DNA of 12,856 nt from assembly GCA_024635465.1 (NCBI GenBank), contig JAGXIS010000056.1, positions 1 to 12,856 on the forward strand. Direction: 5' to 3'. A model generated the notes under the pieces. The model saw only the letters and a list, made by a program, of their open reading frames with translations. It was not told the DNA's origin and did no database searches. This DNA comes from Bacteroidota bacterium. Lineage in GTDB: Bacteria > Bacteroidota > Rhodothermia > Balneolales > Balneolaceae. The stretch's first letter is position 1. Each line of letters opens with the position of its first letter. Below, in pieces: positions 7,409 through 12,856 of this stretch. Made by a program: the position numbers and the translations under genes.

Positions 7409-8932
7409 ATGGAAGTAAAATTACATACTCTTACGAAGACTGTACTCCTGCCGTTGCTATTACTTTCAATTTTTTTCATGTCCTGCAATGAGAAAAATCG
7501 AACATCAAAATCTTCCAATTCCAGTCAATCAATTACGAACTATGAGCCAATAGAACGTGATTTTCAGGAAATTAAAGATGGTGGAGTTCTGAGAATGATT
7601 ACCTATTACAGTTCAAATACCTACTTCTTGAATCAAGGTATTGAAGTTGGTTTTGAGTATGAACTGTTAAGAGAATTTGCAAGGGAGAATGATTTGGCCC
7701 TGGAAGTGATTATTGTCGGTGCTGATGAAAATCCTTTAGATCTTTTGAATCAGGGAGTTGGTGATGTAATTGCCGCAAATTATACAATTACTCCAGAACG
7801 AAGAACGGCTGCAAATTTTACAAGGCCTTATAATATTGTGGATCAATTGGTTGTCTATTCAGCAGACCAACCGGTACGGCCAAAAACGATTTCAGAACTG
7901 GTAGATTCTGGAATTCCAATATCAGTCAGAATAAACAGTTCATACTATTTCAGGTTAATGGAGTTGATTGAGGAAGGCTACGATTTAGAGATTGATCCCA
8001 TTTCTGAAGGAATAATAGATACAGAGGCACAGTTGGTTCAGGTAGCAAATGGAAATCTGGCAGCTACAGTGGCAGACGATAACATGTTTAATGCAGCAAA
8101 TCGCTATATGGAAGGACTTCTATCAGGCCCTACTATTGCCGAGTCGGATACAATTGCCTGGGCGGTTAGAAGTAATGCCCCTGATTTGGAAGACCGGATG
8201 AATCGATATTTATATAAACATTTCCGCTTTACTGAAGATAGAGAAAAGCCAAGGAGATCTACGTTTTTGAATATTCTTCGCAAAAAATATTTTGAGGAGA
8301 GTCAGCAAATGGCTGAATATTACAACCCGGAATGGCAATATCAAACGATAGGTATCATTTCACCTTATGATGAGATAATCAGACAAGTTGCAGAGACGGA
8401 GAATTTGGATTGGCTTCTTCTTACTGCGATGATTGCTCAGGAATCCGGCTTTAACCCGCAAAGTAAAAGTTGGGCGGGTGCTGTGGGTCTGATGCAAATA
8501 ATGCCTCAGTTTGTAGAAACTCCCTATGAAGAACTATATGATGAAGTAACAAACATCCGTGTGGGAGCACGAATCTTGCGAGAGCATCTGGATCATTACG
8601 CCTATTTGGATAGTACAAATCAAATTCCTTTTGCATTAGCAACATATAATGTAGGGTTAGGGCATATGGCAGATGCCAGAAGACTTGTAATGGACAGAAA
8701 TCGAAATCCAAATGAGTGGAGCGAGGTTTCGGATGCCTTGTTAAGATTGATGCAACGCAGATATTATGAAGATGCGCGATATGGATTTGCGAGAGGTATC
8801 GAACCGGTACGATATGTTGAGGAGATACTCAATCGCTATCGAACGTATGAGGCGATTATGGCATTGGCTGAACAACAACAGCAAAACGGTTATACGAATA
8901 TCATAAATCCGGGTATGATCAGACGGCCTTAA
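7409..8932 (+). CDS. mltF: MltF-like membrane-bound lytic murein transglycosylase (lipoprotein)
   Basis: This 507-residue envelope enzyme cleaves the glycan strands of peptidoglycan. A lipoprotein signal peptide (about 8-26) ends in FFMSC, giving lipid-modified Cys26. Residues about 55-275 form a family 3 solute-binding-type domain, recognised by GVLRMITYYSSNTYF, GFEYELLREFA and the block GVGDVIAANYTITPERR. Residues about 315-480 form the SLT (lysozyme-like) domain, with IAQESGFNP containing the catalytic glutamate E345, GLMQIMP (360-366) and ALATYNVGLGHM (409-420). This two-domain order is the one known from E. coli MltF, where the binding-type domain modulates the catalytic one. The C-terminus is glutamine-rich (about 489-492) and of no obvious function. 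The gene stands alone on this strand after a 221-bp gap and ends inside the convergent phosphatase gene. Family assignment is firm; cellular role is by analogy. Confidence 0.92.
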   Translation: MEVKLHTLTKTVLLPLLLLSIFFMSCNEKNRTSKSSNSSQSITNYEPIERDFQEIKDGGVLRMITYYSSNTYFLNQGIEVGFEYELLREFARENDLALEVIIVGADENPLDLLNQGVGDVIAANYTITPERRTAANFTRPYNIVDQLVVYSADQPVRPKTISELVDSGIPISVRINSSYYFRLMELIEEGYDLEIDPISEGIIDTEAQLVQVANGNLAATVADDNMFNAANRYMEGLLSGPTIAESDTIAWAVRSNAPDLEDRMNRYLYKHFRFTEDREKPRRSTFLNILRKKYFEESQQMAEYYNPEWQYQTIGIISPYDEIIRQVAETENLDWLLLTAMIAQESGFNPQSKSWAGAVGLMQIMPQFVETPYEELYDEVTNIRVGARILREHLDHYAYLDSTNQIPFALATYNVGLGHMADARRLVMDRNRNPNEWSEVSDALLRLMQRRYYEDARYGFARGIEPVRYVEEILNRYRTYEAIMALAEQQQQNGYTNIINPGMIRRP

Positions 8933-10652
8933 TCACCAATAGAGTCAGATCGTCGATCAAGCAATGGTTTGAAAAATCATTCACATCATCTACAATACCA
9001 TTGATAATCTGATTTGAAGATTTATCCCGAAGTTGCAGAATTCTCTCTTTTAGCCTGTCAACCCCATAATCATCACTGCCTTCGGGATTTAAAGCTTCAT
9101 CCACACCATCCGTGTAACAGACCAGTAAATCACCGGGATTAAGTTGTATATCGGTCTGTACGTATGGTAAGAGAGTTTCAAGCGCTCCTAGAAGTAAACC
9201 ACCATCACTTAACTCTTCAAATTTATTCGAATCTTTTCTAAGAAGAAGAGGTGGATTATGTCCCGCATTCACATACCGCAATATTTTATGCGTTGACAGA
9301 TACTTAGCCCAAAAAAACGTGATGAACTTATCAGAGGGTGTATTTCTATAGATTAAGTTGTTGATACGCTCAGTGGCCTCAGATAGGGTTATTTCAACCG
9401 GTAGAAGGACATGCAACATGGATTGTAGGTTTGCCATTAGCAGCGCGGCCGGAACCCCCTTACCCGTTACATCAGCGATGGCAAAGATTGTATTTCCATC
9501 CGGGGCTATTGCAACATCAAAATAGTCGCCACCCACTTCTCTGGATGAAATAGTTTTGGTAGCCAGATCGATTCCTTCAACTTCCGGAACCGGATCAGGA
9601 AGTAACCCTTGCTGAATCGATTTAGCAATGGATAGTTCCTCCTCCATTCTCTCCTTGTCAATCTTATCTTCAAGAAAATAGGTTTTTTGAATGGATATCA
9701 CTGCCAGGTTTGCAAGTGATTTTAAAAAATTAAAATCAGCGTCACTAAAAGGCACGTTGTTGGCTCTCTCACCCACTCCAATAACCGCTACTTTTTCGCC
9801 TTGAATCGCGACACAGATGAGTGCGGCTATTTGATTTTCGGTAATCCAATCGTGACTTTTTTTGAAATTTTTATCAATGATCAGAACATCTTCATCCGTA
9901 TGACAAAAGATCTCTTCGATTTGTTTTTTCTCCGGCGCTTTAGCGATACCACTTGATGCAAGCAGCATCGGTGTATCTTGATTTTTATAGACCAGAATAA
10001 ATGTTCTGATAAAAAGCTGACCCAGTAGTGCGAATTTAAAAATTCTGGAAATTTTATCTCGGTCGATCAGTAGGTTAAACTCTTTGGAGAGATCAAATAG
10101 TGTATTAAGCTCATGAATGCGGCGATCTAAATTTCTGTATGTATTATTTAATTCATTAAAAAGTTCAGAGTTAACCAGTGCCGCAGTTGAAATGATGCAC
10201 AACCCTTCAATAAATTCTATTTCGTGATTGTCCAGAGATGTTTGATTCGCCTTGCATCCGAGTAAAAGGAATCCGTGATGATTGTTACTCGTTCTAAGGT
10301 TAAAAAAGTAGCTTTTATCCGGATTTGCACTGATTGACGGGAAGGCGTTACTGACGCTATTCAGTTTGAAGTAAGAGTTGTTTTTAAGATTTTCATCAAA
10401 GACGATGTTATAAGCATCACCGACGGTCAATAGTGGCAAACCTTTTGCTTCCTTTAAAATGTAGTTACCGGAGACAGTGTCATGAATAAAAATGGCTGCT
10501 TTCGGGATCAAGAATCTACCCATTAATATGAGAAGAAGATTGTTGATGATGAAGGAAGGATTACGGGATTCGACAAGAAGCCGACTTGTTTCAAGAACTG
10601 TATTTAGTTCAAAACTGGTCTGTGCCCCCGATTGTTTATTGTCCGGCTGCAT
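8919..10652 (-). CDS. GAF-GAF-SpoIIE/PP2C serine phosphatase (RsbU/RsbP-like)
   Basis: This 577-residue signalling protein should dephosphorylate the STAS antagonist encoded two genes upstream. Two sensory regions with GAF-like character lie at about 16-165 and 185-325, joined by a predicted helix (165-190). A helical linker with the phrase IAKSIQQGLLP (342-352) leads into the PP2C-type catalytic domain (about 360-577). The metal-binding motifs are all present: EVGGDYFDV (372-380), ADVTGKGVPAALLMA (393-407), VNAGHNPPLL (461-470), YTDGVDEA (513-520) and DDLTLLVI (567-574). No membrane segment is visible, so it is probably cytosolic and senses an internal signal; the GAF ligand is unknown. ATG 10652 lies 6 bp after the kinase stop, so it is co-translated with it. 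Its 3' end overlaps the convergent transglycosylase gene by 14 bp, with no terminator visible between them. Confidence 0.93.
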   Translation of the reverse strand: MQPDNKQSGAQTSFELNTVLETSRLLVESRNPSFIINNLLLILMGRFLIPKAAIFIHDTVSGNYILKEAKGLPLLTVGDAYNIVFDENLKNNSYFKLNSVSNAFPSISANPDKSYFFNLRTSNNHHGFLLLGCKANQTSLDNHEIEFIEGLCIISTAALVNSELFNELNNTYRNLDRRIHELNTLFDLSKEFNLLIDRDKISRIFKFALLGQLFIRTFILVYKNQDTPMLLASSGIAKAPEKKQIEEIFCHTDEDVLIIDKNFKKSHDWITENQIAALICVAIQGEKVAVIGVGERANNVPFSDADFNFLKSLANLAVISIQKTYFLEDKIDKERMEEELSIAKSIQQGLLPDPVPEVEGIDLATKTISSREVGGDYFDVAIAPDGNTIFAIADVTGKGVPAALLMANLQSMLHVLLPVEITLSEATERINNLIYRNTPSDKFITFFWAKYLSTHKILRYVNAGHNPPLLLRKDSNKFEELSDGGLLLGALETLLPYVQTDIQLNPGDLLVCYTDGVDEALNPEGSDDYGVDRLKERILQLRDKSSNQIINGIVDDVNDFSNHCLIDDLTLLVIKAV

Positions 10653-10658
10653 TAGTCT

Positions 10659-11081
10659 CTAGTTTCGGTTTTTACTCATACATAGAACATTCATGTTGTT
10701 CTTCACTTGGTAGGTAACTTCGTCCATGAGATTCAACATGAGATGAACTCCCATTCCGCCACGTTTTTTCTGCTCAATCTGTTTCTTGAGGTCCGGTTTT
10801 TGATAAGTTTTGACATCAAATCCATCTCCACGATCCACCAAATAGATCATGAATTTTTCATCATCCACCTCTATTGTGATTTCAAGATTTTCTTTAGGGT
10901 CATTGCTATAGGCATGTTTTATGATATTTGTGCATGCTTCATCTACGGCCAACCTGATATCTGCGACAATATTATCATCAAAGCCGTATTTTTGAGCATG
11001 ACTCGCCACAAAATCCCTTATATCAGATAGATTTTCAGTCGATGCTCCCACCGTTTTTTTATATGTCTCTAATTTAGCCAA
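10659..11081 (-). CDS. RsbW-like anti-sigma/serine kinase (HATPase_c_2)
   Basis: This 140-residue GHKL-type ATPase should phosphorylate the adjacent STAS protein and, in the classical scheme, hold a sigma factor when the STAS partner is phosphorylated. The ATP-binding boxes are clear: the N box VDEACTNIIKHAY (46-58, with E48 and N52), the G1 box VDRGDGFDV (82-90) and the G2 box RGGMGVHLML (107-116). Length is normal for RsbW/SpoIIAB-type kinases. The start is TTG 11081; a GAAGGA 8 bp upstream and a family-typical N-terminus (KLETYKKTVGAS) support it, and there is no ATG alternative in reach. It lies 5 bp after the STAS gene and 6 bp before the phosphatase gene. No sigma factor is encoded in the window, so its final target is unknown. 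Confidence 0.93.
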   Translation of the reverse strand: MAKLETYKKTVGASTENLSDIRDFVASHAQKYGFDDNIVADIRLAVDEACTNIIKHAYSNDPKENLEITIEVDDEKFMIYLVDRGDGFDVKTYQKPDLKKQIEQKKRGGMGVHLMLNLMDEVTYQVKNNMNVLCMSKNRN

Positions 11082-11086
11082 TCAGA

Positions 11087-11443
11087 CTATCCTTCTTCTT
11101 CTAAGAATTTTTCAATGGCTTGCATTTCGTCTTGCATGATATCATAAAGTGTAGGGAAGCCAAGAAGATCAAATACATTATAAACTTTGTCATTCATATT
11201 GGTGAGTTTGATATCCCCTCCATTACTCCTTACATCTTCAATATAGGCCATAAATACACCCAGACCGGCACTTGCTATATAATCAAGCTCTTGAAAATTT
11301 ACTATGATATTTGATTTATTATTGTGAATGAGGTTTTTGAGAGCATCCTCCAATTGTGATGCTGTGTGTGCATCTAACTCACCCTGGAGGTCTAAAACTT
11401 CAAGGCCACTTTTTGTACGATGACTGATATTAAATGTTTTCAT
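11087..11443 (-). CDS. RsbV-like STAS-domain anti-sigma factor antagonist
   Basis: This 118-residue protein consists of a single STAS domain and should be the phosphorylatable antagonist of the partner switch. Landmarks are the strand VLDLQGELDAHTASQLEDAL (17-36), IIVNFQELDYI (46-56), the phosphorylation loop ASAGLGVFM (57-65) and the C-terminal segment VYNVFDLLGFPTLYDI. By alignment with SpoIIAA/RsbV the phosphorylated residue should be Ser58. The residue before it is Ala rather than the common Asp, and the one after it is Ala rather than Ser/Thr. The start ATG 11443 has no clear Shine-Dalgarno sequence. It is the first gene of the three-gene minus-strand operon and is followed by the kinase after 5 bp. 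Confidence 0.92.
   Translation of the reverse strand: MKTFNISHRTKSGLEVLDLQGELDAHTASQLEDALKNLIHNNKSNIIVNFQELDYIASAGLGVFMAYIEDVRSNGGDIKLTNMNDKVYNVFDLLGFPTLYDIMQDEMQAIEKFLEEEG
11090..11095 (-). promoter_or_regulatory. Ribosome-binding site fixing the TTG start of the kinase gene
   Basis: On the minus strand GAAGGA precedes TTG 11081 by 8 bp and lies within the last codons of the STAS gene (Glu-Glu-Gly). It is one of the few recognisable Shine-Dalgarno sequences here. Its position suggests translational coupling, which would keep the antagonist and the kinase in proportion. Confidence 0.6.
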
Positions 11444-11546
11444 TGATCATAGAACTTTGATTGAGATGGAAGCCATAGGACAATATAACGTGTTAATAAT
11501 TAGACCGAAAATAAAGATACGTTTAAAAGAAAGGCAAGTTTCATAC

Positions 11547-11584
11547 AAAAAAGAGGGTATTACACGTATCCGGTGTAATACCCT
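11547..11584 (-). terminator. Strong intrinsic terminator, minus strand, upstream of the STAS gene
   Basis: GGGTATTACAC (11555-11565) and GTGTAATACCC (11573-11583) pair perfectly around a 7-base loop; one further A-T pair at 11554/11584 closes a 12-bp stem. Read on the minus strand the stem is followed after three bases by six T (11552-11547), the form of a Rho-independent terminator. On the plus strand no T-run follows. It lies about 100 bp before the STAS start and well after the separate terminator of the DUF1080 gene, so it ends some other minus-strand transcript or acts within a leader. Confidence 0.8.
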
Positions 11585-11902
11585 GACTATTCATCAAGAG
11601 AGACGCTACTTGAGCGCAGTGAATATTAGCGAAAATGATTGAAAAAGAATAATCTAAATAGAATTGTAAATTTAAAGCATTTAAACTATTGATAATTATA
11701 TCCTTACCGGACAATAAATTTTTTCTGAGATTGGCTTCAATATCGTAATAAGAAGAACTTTATTTAAAAGAAAAAGTTTAATTAAGATTAATAAAATTAA
11801 TGCTTTACAAAATCATAAAGGGTTTTTTAAAATAAAAAAAACCTATTCTATCTAAAGATGTAAAGTTTTATAAAAACGTTCACATTTGAGAATAGAAAAC
11901 AT

Positions 11903-11938
11903 AAAAAAAGCCATCGTATTCATTGAATACGATGGCTT
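11903..11938 (-). terminator. Intrinsic terminator of the DUF1080 transcription unit
   Basis: A 14-bp perfect stem (11908-11921 with 11925-11938; core GCCATCGTATTC) and a 3-base loop are followed on the minus strand by an uninterrupted run of T. It begins 29 bp beyond the DUF1080 stop codon, the expected place for the terminator of that gene. Confidence 0.88.
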
Positions 11939-11967
11939 AATAAAGCTAAGAAATGGAGACTTGTTTA

Positions 11968-12762
11968 TCAGTCTCTTCTTTGAATCTTGATATTTCTGAA
12001 CCAGACATCATCTCCGTGATCTTGCAGACCAAAGTAACCGGGTTCATTTTTTCCGAAGATATCTGCGTATGGTTGAAACTTGCTGTTGGCAATCATCTCT
12101 TCCCATGCAGGCGTCCCAAGGTGATATTCTACTACGGGTGCGCCATTTTGGAAATGGACAACTGTACCGCGGTACACAAGTACTTCAGCTTGATTCCATT
12201 CACCTGCTCCACGAAAGTTTTGTGGAACTGCAGGGATCAGGTCATAGAGGCTACCCGCCATCCGATTACCGTCAACACCTAGCATTGCATCCGGATGTCT
12301 TTCATTATCCAGGATTTGCATTTCAGGTGATGATTGCCAGATTGGGGTGTCCTCAATCTCCTGGGCCAGGTAGAAAATACCTGAGTTACCCCCTTCGGAG
12401 ACTTTCCATTCAAGTTTGAGGTGGAAATTTTGGTACATTTCATCATAGATAATGTCACCGCCTTCACCACCTGCTTCACCCATTCCTGTTCCGATCACAC
12501 GAAGTGTGCCATCTTCAACGACCCAACCACCCATCGGGAATGCATCGCCGTTATAGCTACGCCATCCGTCTGTTGATTCGCCATCGAAAAGTAGTTCCCA
12601 TCCATCCTCAACTTCTTGAGCTGTCAGGGTATTGGGTGCTGCTTCTTCCATTACATCTTCTACATCGGCAACTTCTGCTTCTTCGTCGGATGCACATGCA
12701 GTGAATAATGACACAGCAAATACAAATGCCAACGATGATTTTAATATGGATTTAATTTTCAT
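11968..12762 (-). CDS. DUF1080 / 3-keto-disaccharide hydrolase family lipoprotein
   Basis: This 264-residue lipoprotein has a signal peptide (about 4-23) ending in LFTAC, with lipidated Cys23, then an acidic linker (about 26-42, rich in Asp/Glu) and one DUF1080 domain (about 53-263). Family landmarks are GWELLFDGESTDGW (54-67), GNSGIFY (125-131), EMQILDN (147-153), AGSLYDLIP (169-177), GEWNQAEV (187-194) and the closing GYFGLQDHGDDVWFRNIKI (242-260). The fold is concanavalin-like. Characterised relatives hydrolyse 3-keto-glycosides made by a partner oxidoreductase; the same activity is inferred here, not shown. The ATG at 12762 has an A/T-rich leader and no Shine-Dalgarno site, as is usual in Bacteroidota. 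The truncated gene upstream ends 37 bp before it, so the two are probably one operon, closed by the terminator at 11903-11938. Confidence 0.9.
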   Translation of the reverse strand: MKIKSILKSSLAFVFAVSLFTACASDEEAEVADVEDVMEEAAPNTLTAQEVEDGWELLFDGESTDGWRSYNGDAFPMGGWVVEDGTLRVIGTGMGEAGGEGGDIIYDEMYQNFHLKLEWKVSEGGNSGIFYLAQEIEDTPIWQSSPEMQILDNERHPDAMLGVDGNRMAGSLYDLIPAVPQNFRGAGEWNQAEVLVYRGTVVHFQNGAPVVEYHLGTPAWEEMIANSKFQPYADIFGKNEPGYFGLQDHGDDVWFRNIKIQRRD

Positions 12763-12799
12763 AATATTTTTTTAATTAATGTTATAGTTCTGAATCTGC

Positions 12800-12856
12800 T
12801 TAAGCCGGCATATCGGGTAGACTCCAGCCATCTCTGTATTCTTTATGGATCAGACT
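12800..12856 (-). CDS. C-terminal end of a probable Gfo/Idh/MocA-type oxidoreductase (truncated by window edge)
   Basis: On the minus strand an open frame enters from the window edge and reads SLIHKEYRDGWSLPDMPA before a TAA stop at 12802-12800. The 18 residues are coding-like, and an ending of the YR-x-GW-x-L kind resembles the C-termini of Gfo/Idh/MocA oxidoreductases that often lie beside DUF1080 genes. That identification rests on a very short tail and on context, so it is tentative. Its position 37 bp before the DUF1080 start, on the same strand with no terminator between, suggests co-transcription. Confidence 0.4.
   Translation of the reverse strand, partial: SLIHKEYRDGWSLPDMPA

Larger units (their letters stand above)
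11444..11967. other. AT-rich intergenic region with two minus-strand terminators
   Basis: No convincing protein gene lies in these 524 bp. The part nearest the STAS gene (11444-11546) must hold the promoter of the partner-switching operon if the terminator at 11547-11584 is efficient. A weak TATCTTTA preceded by TTG is visible on the minus strand near 11510-11540, but its spacing is short and I do not call it. The stretch from about 11585 to 11635 has clearly more G+C than its surroundings and could be part of a small RNA that ends at that terminator. The stretch 11640-11900 is extremely AT-rich; it contains a weak GGTTTTTT/AAAAAACC dyad at 11821-11843 and no recognisable RNA gene. On the minus strand 11541-11759 is an open frame without an ATG near its beginning, probably fortuitous. 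Confidence 0.6.

Noticed and set aside
8451..8711. Minus-strand 86-codon open frame inside the transglycosylase gene
   Set aside because: It lies opposite the conserved SLT catalytic region and has no start context or recognisable product.
11457..11642. 61-codon plus-strand open frame with a TTG start between the STAS gene and the AT-rich gap
   Set aside because: It runs straight through the strong terminator hairpin and has no ribosome-binding site. Its basic, low-complexity composition matches no family, so it is most likely chance.
11541..11759. About 73-codon open frame on the minus strand, with a possible TTG start at 11714
   Set aside because: It has no ATG near its beginning, and its last part is the terminator stem. 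The composition is that of AT-rich non-coding DNA, and I see no recognisable motif.
11821..11843. GGTTTTTT/AAAAAACC dyad, a possible terminator or regulatory hairpin
   Set aside because: Only two G-C pairs in a homopolymeric A/T stem inside very AT-rich DNA; this is expected by chance.
12069..12419. Plus-strand 116-codon open frame opposite the DUF1080 gene
   Set aside because: It is antisense to a gene with clear family motifs over its whole length, and the translated product looks like a shadow of the real frame with no domain.

Overview
The window looks like a chromosomal stretch of a Bacteroidota-type bacterium, most plausibly a Balneolaeota/Rhodothermaeota relative. Three things point that way: moderate-to-low GC with very AT-rich spacers; mostly A-rich leaders with few clear Shine-Dalgarno sites; and a DUF4293 membrane protein, a family I know mainly from Bacteroidota. 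The species assignment is inference. There are no rRNA or tRNA genes, insertion sequences, CRISPR arrays or phage genes.

Layout. (1) 1-5741, plus strand: the end of a TolC-type outer-membrane factor, a lipoprotein membrane-fusion protein and a 1258-residue RND pump form one tripartite efflux operon. The pump is unusually long because about 200 residues with six extra predicted membrane segments lie between TM6 and TM7. (2) 5851-7187, plus strand: a DUF4293 protein (GTG start) and an EamA/DMT transporter (TTG start), 8 bp apart. (3) 7409-8932, plus strand: an MltF-like lipoprotein with a solute-binding domain followed by a lytic transglycosylase domain. (4) 11443-8919, minus strand: a partner-switching cassette in the order STAS antagonist (RsbV-like), HATPase kinase (RsbW-like), GAF-GAF-SpoIIE/PP2C phosphatase. 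Its last gene overlaps the end of the transglycosylase gene tail-to-tail by 14 bp. (5) 11444-11967: an AT-rich gap with two intrinsic terminators, both oriented for the minus strand. (6) 12856-11968, minus strand: the last codons of a probable oxidoreductase, then a DUF1080 (3-keto-disaccharide hydrolase family) lipoprotein.

How the genes work together. The efflux genes should form one envelope-spanning pump. The three minus-strand signalling genes should form a phosphorylation switch: the kinase phosphorylates the STAS serine, the GAF-sensing phosphatase removes the phosphate, and an unseen partner (a sigma factor or another effector) is released or bound accordingly. The DUF1080 gene and its truncated upstream neighbour probably belong to a keto-sugar glycoside pathway.

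I found no clearly new multi-gene system. The items most worth a second look are the enlarged membrane domain of the RND pump and the 'orphan' terminator at 11547-11584, which lies just upstream of the partner-switching operon and implies either a small RNA or a leader attenuator.
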